Origin: JBIKLM01 sp044375105
GTDB lineage: Bacteria > Planctomycetota > UBA1135 > GCA-002686595
NCBI GenBank assembly: GCA_044375105.1
Contig: JBILNK010000009.1
Location: forward strand, 1 to 49,136
Reading direction: 5' to 3'
Length of the DNA stretch: 49,136 nucleotides
Shown here: positions 24,133 to 32,865 of the stretch, piece by piece
How the letters are laid out: each line of letters begins with the position of its first letter
Numbering within the stretch: position 1 is the stretch's first letter
The notes under the pieces: model-generated
What the model was told of the DNA's origin: nothing
The model's input: the letters and a program-made list of their open reading frames with translations, nothing else
Database searches by the model: none
Made by a program: the position numbers and the translations under genes

Positions 24133-25400
24133 AGCTCGAATCCACGATCCCTGGGGTGCCCTGCTCGCCCGCTCAGACTCTGGGGCGGCTGGCGGCAGCC
24201 GCGCTGCTGTGCAGCGCCGCCCTCGGTGCCTGCCGGAGCGCCCATCCGGCGGCCGGGTCTTCCGAGCCGCTGCCTGCGAGTGCCCCAGCGTTGCCTGATG
24301 CCGGGGGCGGAGCGGGCGGTTCCCCGTCCGCGCAAACCGCGGGAGCCGTGGATCTCCCGGCCCAGGCCGAGCTGCCGGGTTCCGAGCGCGGTGCGCGCGT
24401 TGCGATCGACACCGCGGAGCTCGAGCGCCTGCGGGCGGCCGGCGAGCGCTTGGTGTTCTTGGCGGGCTCGTGGAGCCCCGCTCAGCTGGCGGAGGTCCGG
24501 GCCTTGGCCCCGGAGGTCGAACTGATCAGCGGTCTCGACCGGAAAAGAGCCCTGGCCCATGCCCCTCGGGCCCACGGGGTCGAAGCGCAGCTCTTGAGCT
24601 CCGAATTCCTGGCCCAGGCCCCCAGGCTGCGTTGGGTGCAGGCCCTCAGCGCCGGTGTCGAGCATACCCTGGCCGTGCCGGGGCTCACGGACAATCGCGA
24701 GCTGGTGCTGACCAATTCGAAGGGAGTGCACGGACCGGTGATCGCCGAGCATGTCTTCGCCCTGCTGCTCGCCCATGTGCGCCGCTTCGAGGGCCATCGC
24801 CGAGACCAGGCCCGCGGGGAGTGGAACGAGCAGGAGGCGGGGCACCGCTCCCTGGCCGGCAGCACCCTGCTGATCGTCGGGTTGGGCGGTATCGGCGAGC
24901 AAGTCGCCCTGCGCGCCAAGGCCTTCGACATGCGCGTGCTGGCCACGGTGCGCACCCCCCGCGAGCGGCCGGCCTGCGTCGATCGGCTCGAGACCGGCGA
25001 GCGCCTGGACAGCCTGCTGCCCGAAGCGGACTTTCTGGTGATCTGTCTGCCGCTGACAGCCGCAACCAGAGGGCTCTTCGATGCGCACCGCCTAGGGCTC
25101 CTGCCGCGCGGCGCCTTCCTGGTGAATATCGCTCGCGGCGCCCTGGTGGACACCGAAGCGCTGACCGAAGCCCTGCGGTCCGGGCAGCTGTCGGGGGCCG
25201 GCTTGGACGTCACCGAGCCCGAGCCCCTGCCGCCCGGACATCCCCTCTGGAGCCTGCCGGGCGTGTTTCTGACACCCCACGTCGCCAGCCGTGCCGAGTT
25301 GACTCTCGAGCGGCGCTGGGTCTTGCAGAAGGAAAACCTGCGCCGCTTCGCGCACGGAGAGGCGCTGCTCAACGTGGTCGATCCGGCCGCCGGCTATTGA
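24129..25400 (+). CDS. D-2-hydroxyacid dehydrogenase with lipoprotein signal
   Basis: A 423-residue protein. Residues 1-35 look like a lipoprotein signal peptide: hydrophobic LAAAALLCSAALGAC with a lipobox LGAC and lipid-anchor Cys35. A disordered Ala/Pro/Ser-rich spacer (36-88) follows, then a D-isomer-specific 2-hydroxyacid dehydrogenase. The NAD(P) loop is LIVGLGGIGEQ (251-256), and the catalytic triad is Arg336 in NIARGALVD, Glu365 in DVTEPEPLP and His384 in TPHVAS. These enzymes reduce 2-keto acids in the cytoplasm. A lipidated, extracytoplasmic form is unexpected, since NAD(P)H is scarce there. There is no Met before residue 268 other than the first, so a cytoplasmic form would need a GTG or TTG start. 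It is coupled to the DUF3037 gene by ATGA. Confidence 0.85.
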   Translation: MKLESTIPGVPCSPAQTLGRLAAAALLCSAALGACRSAHPAAGSSEPLPASAPALPDAGGGAGGSPSAQTAGAVDLPAQAELPGSERGARVAIDTAELERLRAAGERLVFLAGSWSPAQLAEVRALAPEVELISGLDRKRALAHAPRAHGVEAQLLSSEFLAQAPRLRWVQALSAGVEHTLAVPGLTDNRELVLTNSKGVHGPVIAEHVFALLLAHVRRFEGHRRDQARGEWNEQEAGHRSLAGSTLLIVGLGGIGEQVALRAKAFDMRVLATVRTPRERPACVDRLETGERLDSLLPEADFLVICLPLTAATRGLFDAHRLGLLPRGAFLVNIARGALVDTEALTEALRSGQLSGAGLDVTEPEPLPPGHPLWSLPGVFLTPHVASRAELTLERRWVLQKENLRRFAHGEALLNVVDPAAGY

Positions 25401-25499
25401 GCAGGGAAGCGGAGGGCTGGGCCGCGAGTCACCAAGCTGAAGCCGCCCATTGGACGCTTGCGTTGTCCAGAGCCCCCCGAATCCACTCTTTTCCAGCGG

Positions 25500-27533
25500 T
25501 CAGGCCGCGCGCTGATGGGCAGAAACCTCGCGGTCGCTGAACACGGGGGCCGTGGCGGGCAAGCCGCGGGGCCCCGCGCGGCGGGCGAGCCGGCGCTCGT
25601 GGCCGCACAGGTGCAGGCACAGGGGGAACAGCGGGCCGAGCAGCAGCCCGAGCGCTGCGGCCCCCAGACGCCCGCGGGTGCCGCGCTGCAGCAGCGCCGC
25701 CGCCAGGGCCGCCAGCAGGCCGAGCGCCGCATGGGTCGGGCGGACCCAACCGGGCAGCCCTCGACCGGCCAGCAGATCGCCCAGCGCGGGATCGCTGGCG
25801 GCAAAGGCGTTGACCGGCAGGTCGCACAGGCGCGCCGCCAGCAGGGTGCGACGCCGGGATTCGGCCCGCCGCCCCTGGCGGGAGGTGTCGAACTCCCGGA
25901 TCGCCTGGCCGCTTCCGTCGATCAGCTGCGAGGTGTGCCGCCCGAGCAAATCCGGAAGCTTGCTGAGATGCAGCGGCGCCGGCACGTCCCGCAGCAGAGT
26001 TTCCGCGGTCAGCAGGTCTTCTCCGGGGCTCACGGAGACCCAGCCACTTCCGTCGTAGCGGTAGGTTCCGATCTCCGTGCGCACCCCGTCGGCGCGGCGC
26101 TTGAGCAGCGCCAGTTCGACCCAACTCGAGCTCGAGAACAGGGCCTCGACCCCCAGCAGCCCGCCGGGAGGGCCCGGGAAAGGTTCCATGGCCTTGCCGG
26201 GGGCCGCGCAGTCCAGCCGCCAGAAGGTGCCGTCGCCGAGGTCCAAGAGCAGATCCTGCTCCAGCAGTCGGACTTCTCGGGACAGGGGCCGTCCGTCGCC
26301 GCGCTGCGGATAGAACTCGACGCTCAGGCGATCGGACTCGCCCCGGCGGTGTCGCTTGTCCGCGGCAGCTTCGTAGGTCACCGCCAGACGGCCATCGGGA
26401 AGCAGGTGGGAGACCGTCGCGCTGATGGCCACATCGCGCCGGGCCCAGGCGAAAGCGTCGCCGAAGGCCGGCCAGTCGGGGTCCTCGAGCTTGGCCACGT
26501 AGGTCAGGACCCGACGCTGAACCCCCGCTTGGAACTGGGCCTTCCGCGACGCATGGCTGCCCTTGCGCGTCTCGCTGTGAGCCAGATCGTCCTTCAGGAC
26601 CTGCATCGAGCCCAGCACCGGCGGGGGCTTGTAGAGCCTCAGCTTGCTGCGTTCGACAGCCACGGCCGGGCCGCCATCGAGGGGCTGGAGCCGGAAGTCG
26701 CGCTCTTCGCTGAACAGCTCGTACACCCGGCCCTGTCCATCGACCTGGAGACTGGGCTCGACCGCCTCCAGTCGCAGGCGCATCAGCTCGCCGATCTGGA
26801 CCCGCAGGCTGTCGATGTTCGGCCAGAGACACAAGAGCAGCGCCGCCGCGGTCAGGGCGATGCGCGGTTCGCTGGCCGGCGCGACCGCCTCGGGGCGTGC
26901 GAAGGTGCGATGGGAGTAAAGCCACAAGCCCAGCCCCGCCGTGCCCAGGATCAAGCAATAGGCCCATAGGCCTACGGGCACCGGAAGCAAGCGGCCCAGG
27001 TCCCGGCCCCAGGCGTGTAGTCCGTGCAAGCCCAGATAGCCGAGTCCCAGCCGCGCTCCGATCGCCAGCCCAGAGCGCTTCGAGCCCCGTGAAGACAGCT
27101 CGCCGGTGCTCCAGCTCGCAAAGGCCAGGCAGAGGAGCTGCGGCAGCACCCACAGGGCCTCGCCGATCAGCACCGAAGGTTGGCCGCTGCGCACCGCCAA
27201 GCGCACTTCGATCGCCAGGACGCCCAGCAGGAACAAGGCTGAAAGGCCGAGCCCGACGATCGACTTGGCGGCGTGGATCTTCCGCGCTGGCGTGCCGCGG
27301 TGTATCAGCAGCGGCAGCAGACCGCGCCAGCGCTCGAGGCCGAATTGCACCAAGGCCAGGCCGAACGGCAGCGCGATCGCCAGGCGCGCCAGGTCGCGGG
27401 ACGCGCCCTTGTCGAATAGCAGGGCTTGGACATCCCCGCTGTCGTGGGTCAACAGGGGAATGCTGACCAACAGGGTCAGGATCAGCCCGGCCCAGAAGGC
27501 GCGCCAGACTTCGTAACGCAAGAGCGCGATCAT
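25500..27533 (-). CDS. Large ABC-transporter membrane subunit
   Basis: A 677-residue membrane protein. Residues 1-265 contain about six hydrophobic helices (starting WRAFWAGLILTLLVSIPLL; later GLGLSALFLLGVLAIEVRL and LTAAALLLCLWPNID). A soluble domain of roughly 300 residues follows with beta-rich, Arg-rich segments, not assigned to a family. Two helices lie near 600-645 and a basic C-terminal tail ends the protein. Its ATG overlaps the stop of the ABC ATPase by four bases (ATGA), so it is the cognate membrane component of a YtrB-type system. The large extracytoplasmic domain is unlike most permeases. The transported substrate is unknown. Confidence 0.75.
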   Translation of the reverse strand: MIALLRYEVWRAFWAGLILTLLVSIPLLTHDSGDVQALLFDKGASRDLARLAIALPFGLALVQFGLERWRGLLPLLIHRGTPARKIHAAKSIVGLGLSALFLLGVLAIEVRLAVRSGQPSVLIGEALWVLPQLLCLAFASWSTGELSSRGSKRSGLAIGARLGLGYLGLHGLHAWGRDLGRLLPVPVGLWAYCLILGTAGLGLWLYSHRTFARPEAVAPASEPRIALTAAALLLCLWPNIDSLRVQIGELMRLRLEAVEPSLQVDGQGRVYELFSEERDFRLQPLDGGPAVAVERSKLRLYKPPPVLGSMQVLKDDLAHSETRKGSHASRKAQFQAGVQRRVLTYVAKLEDPDWPAFGDAFAWARRDVAISATVSHLLPDGRLAVTYEAAADKRHRRGESDRLSVEFYPQRGDGRPLSREVRLLEQDLLLDLGDGTFWRLDCAAPGKAMEPFPGPPGGLLGVEALFSSSSWVELALLKRRADGVRTEIGTYRYDGSGWVSVSPGEDLLTAETLLRDVPAPLHLSKLPDLLGRHTSQLIDGSGQAIREFDTSRQGRRAESRRRTLLAARLCDLPVNAFAASDPALGDLLAGRGLPGWVRPTHAALGLLAALAAALLQRGTRGRLGAAALGLLLGPLFPLCLHLCGHERRLARRAGPRGLPATAPVFSDREVSAHQRAA

Positions 27534-28414
27534 GCCGACCTCCGAGATTCGCTGAGCAGACCGAGGAACAGATCCTCGAGCCCCGGGCAGGGCCCGATCT
27601 CGAGGGGACCGAAGCTGGCCAGCTCCGCCAGCGCCCCGCGGTCCTTGGCGTAGAGCTCGAAACCGCCCCGCCGGCGCCGCGCCGCCAGCAGGCCCGGCCG
27701 CCCGGCCAGCTCGGCGGCGTCGAGCCCGCTGGCCGTCAGGAAGCCGTGGTGGACGCCGCTGCGCAGGCTGTCCAGGGAGGCGTCCAGGAAGGCCCGGCCC
27801 TCGTGCAGCACGACCACGCGGTCCGCCAAGCGCTCGACGTCGGAGAGCACGTGGCTGGTGAACAGCACCGAGGTGCCGCGCTCCGCCAGGGTGTCGATCA
27901 CCGCTTCGAGCACCTCGCGGCGCGCGATCGGGTCGAGGCCCAGGCCGGGGTCGTCGAGCACCAGCAGCTCCGGGTCGCAGGCCAGGGCCACGATGATCGA
28001 CAGCTGGGCGCGCATGCCGCGCGAGAGGTTGCCGACCCGCGCGCGGCGCTCGAGGCCGATCGCCCCCAGGCGCTCCTCGGCCAGGGCGCGGTCGAAGCGG
28101 CGGCGCGTGCCGGCTTCGAAGTCGAGCACATCGGCGATGCGCATGCCCTGGAAGTGCGGATGGTCCTCGGGCACGTAGCCGATGCGCTCGCGGGCCTCGC
28201 CGTCGAGCTTGGCCGCGTCCTGCCCGAGCACCGACACGCAGCCGGAGTGGGGCGCCAGGAAGCCCATCAGCATCTGGATCGAAGTCGATTTGCCCGCGCC
28301 GTTGCGGCCGAGCAAAGCGGTCACCTGACCGCGCGGGGCACGGAAATCGAGTCCGCGCACCACCCAGCGGTCGCCATGGCGCCGCCACACGTCTTGGAAT
28401 CGGATCGCGTCCAT
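27530..28414 (-). CDS. ABC transporter ATP-binding protein (YtrB-type)
   Basis: A 294-residue ATPase. Walker A GRNGAGKST is at residues 36-44, the Q-loop region is IGYVPEDHPHFQG, the signature is NLSRGMRAQL (LSRGM in place of LSGGQ), and Walker B LLVLDDPGLGLD has Asp in place of the usual Glu, as is common in YtrB/CcmA-like ATPases. The switch His is in VLFTSHVLSDVE. The C-terminal 70 residues (SLRSGVHHGFLTASG onwards) form an extra domain. It powers the membrane subunit encoded downstream. Its ATG overlaps the stop of the GntR gene by one base (TGATG), so regulator, ATPase and membrane subunit form one operon. Confidence 0.9.
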   Translation of the reverse strand: MDAIRFQDVWRRHGDRWVVRGLDFRAPRGQVTALLGRNGAGKSTSIQMLMGFLAPHSGCVSVLGQDAAKLDGEARERIGYVPEDHPHFQGMRIADVLDFEAGTRRRFDRALAEERLGAIGLERRARVGNLSRGMRAQLSIIVALACDPELLVLDDPGLGLDPIARREVLEAVIDTLAERGTSVLFTSHVLSDVERLADRVVVLHEGRAFLDASLDSLRSGVHHGFLTASGLDAAELAGRPGLLAARRRRGGFELYAKDRGALAELASFGPLEIGPCPGLEDLFLGLLSESRRSA

Positions 28415-28908
28415 CAGGAAGCCCTCCGCGTCGCGTCGGGCGAATCGAAAGACCGGGGCTGGCTCCGGTCGGTATCGGGTTCGTTTGGATCTTTTTGCGC
28501 CTCGGGCGCTGGCGCAGCCTGCGCCATGCCTGCGGGCAGTTGCTCGAGGGCCGCATCCAGTGCCGCGCGCACCGCGCCCCCGCCGAGCCCGAGGTGGAAG
28601 GCCTCCACAGCCAAACGCTCCGCCAGGCGCGCCAGCTCGCGCCGGCGGTGTTCCTCGCTGAGGCCGCTCTGGCCGCCGCGCACGAAGCAGCCCGCCCCCT
28701 GCCGCCGGACGATCACGCCCTCGTGCTCGAGCTCGGCGTAGGCCTTGGCCACCGTGTTCGGGTTGATGGCGAGCTCCTGGGCCAGCTCGCGCACCGAGGG
28801 CAGCCGCTCGCCCGCTGCCAGCCGCCCGCGCGCCACGGCGCCCTTGACCCCCGAGCAGATCTGCCGGAAGAGCGGCTCGGCCCCCAGGGGATCGATTTGG
28901 ATCCACAT
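28414..28908 (-). CDS. GntR-family regulator, YtrA subfamily
   Basis: A 164-residue regulator. The winged helix-turn-helix occupies residues 10-75: PLFRQICSGVKGAVARGRLA, then GERLPSVRELAQELAINPNT and VAKAYAELEHEGVIVRRQGA. A short helical C-terminal region of about 45 residues (EEHRRRELARLAERL) is the YtrA-type effector/dimer part rather than the long FadR, HutC or MocR domains. The last 40 residues are Pro/Asp/Ser-rich. YtrA regulators repress their own ABC operon. Here the ABC ATPase gene follows with a one-base overlap and a matching palindrome lies 15 bp upstream of the start, so autoregulation is well supported. Confidence 0.9.
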   Translation of the reverse strand: MWIQIDPLGAEPLFRQICSGVKGAVARGRLAAGERLPSVRELAQELAINPNTVAKAYAELEHEGVIVRRQGAGCFVRGGQSGLSEEHRRRELARLAERLAVEAFHLGLGGGAVRAALDAALEQLPAGMAQAAPAPEAQKDPNEPDTDRSQPRSFDSPDATRRAS

Positions 28909-28922
28909 GGCGCTCCCGATCG

Positions 28923-28947
28923 GCTGTGTTAGCTGAGCTACTACAGC
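28923..28947. promoter_or_regulatory. Probable YtrA-type operator palindrome
   Basis: A 25-bp interrupted palindrome: arms GCTGT (28923-28927) and ACAGC (28943-28947), inner arms TAGCT and AGCTA around a central G, with two mismatched positions between arms. It fits the TGTnnTA...TAnnACA layout bound by YtrA-type GntR regulators. It ends 15 bp upstream of the regulator's ATG, so binding would block its transcription. Confidence 0.7.
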
Positions 28948-29152
28948 GAAAGCCCGTTTTCGGTCGGCGACCGGCCATCCGTTCCGGGCCCGGCCGCGCT
29001 GCGGCGGCTCCGGGACCCTCCGGCGCCCGCTGCGGGATCCACGGGACCCGCCGCCCGCCGCCGCCTCGGCCTCGCAGCGCGCCCGAACGCTTCCCAGAGC
29101 CGCTGCCCGGCCCGCGGCTCCCCGGCGCGGCGGCCCTGCCTATGCTGTCCCC

Positions 29153-30130
29153 GTGCAACCCGACCGCGACCTCGCCCCGCGCCTCGATGCGAGCGCCCGC
29201 GCCGCGGCCCTGGCGGCCCTCGAACGCGGCGAGCTGGTCGGCCTGCCCACGGAAACCGTCTACGGCCTGGCGGGAGACGCGGCTTCCGCGCGCGCCGTCG
29301 AGCGCATCTTCGCCCTCAAGGGCCGCCCCGCGGACCATCCGCTGATCGTGCATCTGGGCGCCGCCGCCTGGGTCGAAGCCTGGGCGCGCCGCGTGCCCGA
29401 CGAGGCCTGGCGCCTGATCGAGGCCTTCTGGCCGGGCCCCTTGACCCTGATCTTGCCGCGGCGCGCGGAGGTGCTACCGCAGGTGACCGGGGGGCAGGAC
29501 ACGGTCGGCCTGCGCATGCCGGCCCATCCGGTCGCGCTCGAGCTGCTGCAGGCCTTCGGGCGCGCGCTGGCGGCGCCCTCCGCGAACCGCTTCGGCCAGG
29601 TCAGCCCCACGCGCGCCGAGCATGTGCGCGCCGAATTCGGCGCCGAGCTGCCCCTGGTGCTCGACGGCGGACCCTGCGACTTCGGCATCGAATCGACGAT
29701 CGTCGACCTGTCGGGCGACCGGCCGCGCATCCTGCGCCCCGGCGCCCTCGGCGCGCCGGAGCTAGCCGCAGCCCTCGGTCGTTCCGTCGAGAGCGGCCCC
29801 GCCGCCGGCAGCCCGCGGGTCTCCGGTTCCCTGGCGAGCCACTACGCGCCGCGCGCCCCGGCCGAGCTGTGCCCGCGCGAGCGCCTCGCGCCGCGCGCCG
29901 TCGAGCTCGCCCACGGCGGCCGGCCCGCCCTGGTGCTGGCGCTCGGCAGCCTGCCGGCGGGCCTCGAAGGCCTGGCCCTGCCCGCGGACGCCCGCGGTTA
30001 CGCCCGCGGTCTGTACGCGGGCCTGCGCTCCCTGGACCAGCGCCGCCCGGCCCGCATCCTGGTCGAAGCGCCGCCGACCGGCGAGGACTGGCTGGCGATC
30101 CAGGATCGCCTGGCGCGCGCCACGCGCTGA
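29153..30130 (+). CDS. sua5: Threonylcarbamoyl-AMP synthase, Sua5 type
   Basis: A 325-residue enzyme that makes threonylcarbamoyl-AMP from threonine, bicarbonate and ATP, the first step of the universal t6A modification at tRNA position 37. The YrdC domain (residues 12-200) shows GLPTETVYGLAGDA, LKGRPADHPLIVHL, FWPGPLTLIL, VGLRMPAHPVAL and APSANRFGQVSPT, followed by DFGIESTIVDLSG. The extra C-terminal Sua5 domain (about 215-325, SGSLASHYAPRAP) distinguishes it from short TsaC. The start is GTG at 29153, placed by homology to the family N-terminus. It faces away from the GntR operon across a 244-bp gap. Confidence 0.93.
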   Translation: MQPDRDLAPRLDASARAAALAALERGELVGLPTETVYGLAGDAASARAVERIFALKGRPADHPLIVHLGAAAWVEAWARRVPDEAWRLIEAFWPGPLTLILPRRAEVLPQVTGGQDTVGLRMPAHPVALELLQAFGRALAAPSANRFGQVSPTRAEHVRAEFGAELPLVLDGGPCDFGIESTIVDLSGDRPRILRPGALGAPELAAALGRSVESGPAAGSPRVSGSLASHYAPRAPAELCPRERLAPRAVELAHGGRPALVLALGSLPAGLEGLALPADARGYARGLYAGLRSLDQRRPARILVEAPPTGEDWLAIQDRLARATR

Positions 30131-30155
30131 CCGCGGGGCTCCCCCGCGGCGCCCT

Positions 30156-31043
30156 TCAAGCCGCCCTGGCCGCCGAGCGGCCCGGCACGGCCGCCAGCAG
30201 GGCGCAGAGGAGCCCCAGGGTCAGCACCGGTCCGAAGGCGCGCAGGCTGACCGGCTCGCTCTTCCACAGCCCCCCCTGATCGATGCCGCCGGGCAGGAAA
30301 AAACCCGCGTCGAAGGGGTCGGCCGGCACGGAGCTCGACAGCACCAGCACCATCCACAGCACCCAGGGTCCGATCAGCCGCAGGCTGGCGCGCGGGCGCG
30401 CTTGTTCGAGGCGGCCCGCGAGCAACCGCAGCAGCGCGAAGGCCACCGCCAGCAGCGCCGCGGAGTAGAGCAGGCTGGCGGACACCGACAGGGGCCGCGG
30501 CAGGGCGCCCAGGCCGCGCGAGATCTGCTCGGCCGTCAGGGGCTCGAGGCTGGCCGGGCGCGCGCCGCCGAAGCCGAAGCGCGCCAATTCGATCAGCGCG
30601 GGCCAGTGGGGCTCCGCGGCGCGCGCCGCCTGGGCCGGGCTCGGCGAGGCCGTCATCAGGGTCGGCACCAGGGCCGCGATCAGCGCCAGCAGCAGCGGGA
30701 ACACCCAGGGCCGCGCGGTCAGGCGCAGGGGCCGCTCGTCCGCGGGCGAATCCAGCTCGATCGCCGCGGCCTCCGCCAACCAGCAGCCGGAGCCCAGGAA
30801 ACCGACGATCAGGCAGCCCTGCACGATCCAGGCGAAGTGCGTCCAGTCGTGGGCCGCGCTCCACTCCCAGACCGCCAGCCCCAGGGCCAGGCCGAGCAGC
30901 AGCACGAAGCTGCGCCGCACGCCCAGCACCGCGGCGACCGAGCGCGGCTCCTCCGGGCGCGGGGTCAAGCCCACCGACCCGGCCCGCATGGCGACGGCGA
31001 CCAGGGCCAAGAGCAGGGTCAGGAGGGCCAGTTGGAAGGGCAT
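30156..31043 (-). CDS. Polytopic membrane protein, unknown
   Basis: A 295-residue protein with about seven or eight hydrophobic segments: FQLALLTLLLALVAVAM at the start, SFVLLLGLALGLAVWEW, FAWIVQGCLIVGFLGSG, WVFPLLLALIAALVPTL, LLYSAALLAVAFALLRLL, LIGPWVLWMVLVLSSS and FGPVLTLGLLCALLAAV at the end. No known transporter motif was seen. The ATG at 31043 puts the first helix at the N-terminus; the frame is open far upstream only because of GC-rich sequence. It converges on the Sua5 gene with 25 bp between the stops. No function is proposed. Confidence 0.65.
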   Translation of the reverse strand: MPFQLALLTLLLALVAVAMRAGSVGLTPRPEEPRSVAAVLGVRRSFVLLLGLALGLAVWEWSAAHDWTHFAWIVQGCLIVGFLGSGCWLAEAAAIELDSPADERPLRLTARPWVFPLLLALIAALVPTLMTASPSPAQAARAAEPHWPALIELARFGFGGARPASLEPLTAEQISRGLGALPRPLSVSASLLYSAALLAVAFALLRLLAGRLEQARPRASLRLIGPWVLWMVLVLSSSVPADPFDAGFFLPGGIDQGGLWKSEPVSLRAFGPVLTLGLLCALLAAVPGRSAARAA

Positions 31044-31140
31044 CGTCGGGAGGCTCCGGGGGGGCGGGCGAATTCTACGCCCCGGACCCTGGGAACTCCG
31101 GCGCGCCGGCGCCGGGCTGCCCGGGGACCCCGCTGGGGGC

Positions 31141-32865
31141 CTATCCGGGGAGCCCTGCCGCGGGCCGCCGCTCTGCGCCGCCCGTGCGATTCGCAGCGCC
31201 TTCGAACGCCTGCGAGCGGCTCGATCCGCCGCGCTCCGCGGGCGGTTCATCCGCGGACGAACGCTCGTCCGACGAGCCGTCTCCCGGTGCCGTTTCTCCC
31301 GGCGCGGCGGCGCCGTCCAGTACCGCCGGCAGGGCCCGGCCGGTGATCGCCAGGCTGCGCCGCGGCAGCGAGAACAGGAACGCGGTCACCGCGCTGGCGC
31401 ACAGGCGCGAATCGGAGCCGTAGCCGGCGTTGTCGCGGTTGGGCTGGTAACAAAAGGAGCCGTCCGGGCACTGGGCCAGGCTGAACCACCAGCGGTTCGC
31501 GTCCATCAGGCTGCGGAAGCTGCTTTCGCTGAGGTGCGCCGCGACACCCCCGTAGCCCATGCCCATCAGCGGCGATCCGTGGGTGTCGGGGAAGCTCTGC
31601 GGGTGCTCGCCGATCAGCAGCACATGCTGCCGCAGGCGCGTGCGCACCCGCTCGCGGATCGCGGCGTCCGGCGCCCGATAGAGCTGCAGCGCGATGGCGG
31701 TCGCCCCCGTGCGGCCCATATCGGCCCAATCCGCCTCCGCCGCCACCTGGTCCGCATACCAGACGTAGCCGTTGGGGCCGGCGCCGCGCTCCAAGAAGTC
31801 CCGGGCCGCCTCCAGCCGGGCGCGCTCCACCGGCACGCCGCAGCGCTCGATCAGCGAGAGCGCCAAGAGGCCCTGGGCGGTCAGCATGGCGATCGGGCCA
31901 TAGCCCTCGAAACCCGGGTTGTGGCCCCAGCCGCCGTGTTGTTGCCGCGCATCGCTGGGATAGCTGTCCGGGTGGCTGTTCTTGACCTCCGGATTGACCT
32001 GCTCGAGCCGCAGGTACTGGGACGACAGCAGGAAATCGCGGATTTGCTCGAGCTCGGGCGGGACCCAGTCCGCTCCGCTGGCGAGGAAATACTCGCCGAG
32101 CACGATCGCCGCCGCCATGTAGCGCCAATGGATCAGATCGTCCTCGTCGCGGGCCGAGGTGCTGGCCGCATGGAAGCGCGCGTTGCGCTCCACCGCGGCC
32201 AGGTGCCGCGCTTCCCCGGACGCCAGCAGCGCCAGGGGCGCGAAGGTGTTGACCACCGGATCGCCGAAGGAACCATCCTCGCCCTGAGCGGCCAACAGGG
32301 ACTCGAGCAGCTCCCGCCGGATGCGCTCGCTCTTCGGGCATCCCGCGGGGAAGCTGGGGGCGTAGGACCCGTAGCCCTTGCCGATCGTCAGCTCGACCTC
32401 CATCGGGCGCTCGCCGCGCTCGCCGCGCTCGACCGCCAGCCGCAGGCGGCCATCGCCGGCGGGCGCCTGGCAGGCTTCCAGAGCCTCGGCGAAGTCCGAC
32501 ACCGGACCGCGGGCGCCGAAAACCTCCATGCCGTAGCCGTTCTGGTGGGGGGTCTCGAAGCGGCGCCCGCCCGCGCCCACCACATGATCCCCCGGCGCCA
32601 GCAGGCCCTCGGCCGGCGAGCCGCGCAACACATGCCGCACCAACAGATGGGTGGGGGCCGACTCGACCAGCTCCACGCGCAGGCCGCTGAGCCCCAGGTT
32701 GTAGTACCAGCCCGGCACCTCCGCGTCGGGCCCCGCCTCGGCGCGCTGATTCCACGGCGAGCCATCCGCGTGGTAGTGCACCTGGGCGGCCGCGGAGCAG
32801 GCCAGCGGGCCCAGCGCCGCGATTAGCCGCACCGCTGCGCCGAATCCGGATCGAATCGAAGTCAT
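31141..32865 (-). CDS. Secreted PDZ plus toroid-repeat protein (DUF6288-like)
   Basis: A 574-residue exported protein. The signal peptide is residues 1-27 (AAVRLIAALGPLACSAAAQ). A PDZ-like domain follows at about 40-150 (NLGLSGLRVELVESAPTHLL, HVLRGSPAEGLLAPGDHVVG). Residues 170-530 consist of helical repeats with motifs such as LLAAQGEDGSFGD, GYGPIAMLTAQGLLALSL and LAQCPDGSFCYQPNRDNAG, which resemble the alpha/alpha toroid repeats of prenyltransferase or squalene-cyclase-like proteins. The order matches proteins annotated DUF6288, known mainly in planctomycetes and relatives. The Ser/Glu/Ala-rich tail (about 530-574) is low complexity. The substrate is unknown. ATG at 32865 follows a purine-rich AAGGACGAG. 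Confidence 0.72.
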   Translation of the reverse strand: MTSIRSGFGAAVRLIAALGPLACSAAAQVHYHADGSPWNQRAEAGPDAEVPGWYYNLGLSGLRVELVESAPTHLLVRHVLRGSPAEGLLAPGDHVVGAGGRRFETPHQNGYGMEVFGARGPVSDFAEALEACQAPAGDGRLRLAVERGERGERPMEVELTIGKGYGSYAPSFPAGCPKSERIRRELLESLLAAQGEDGSFGDPVVNTFAPLALLASGEARHLAAVERNARFHAASTSARDEDDLIHWRYMAAAIVLGEYFLASGADWVPPELEQIRDFLLSSQYLRLEQVNPEVKNSHPDSYPSDARQQHGGWGHNPGFEGYGPIAMLTAQGLLALSLIERCGVPVERARLEAARDFLERGAGPNGYVWYADQVAAEADWADMGRTGATAIALQLYRAPDAAIRERVRTRLRQHVLLIGEHPQSFPDTHGSPLMGMGYGGVAAHLSESSFRSLMDANRWWFSLAQCPDGSFCYQPNRDNAGYGSDSRLCASAVTAFLFSLPRRSLAITGRALPAVLDGAAAPGETAPGDGSSDERSSADEPPAERGGSSRSQAFEGAANRTGGAERRPAAGLPG

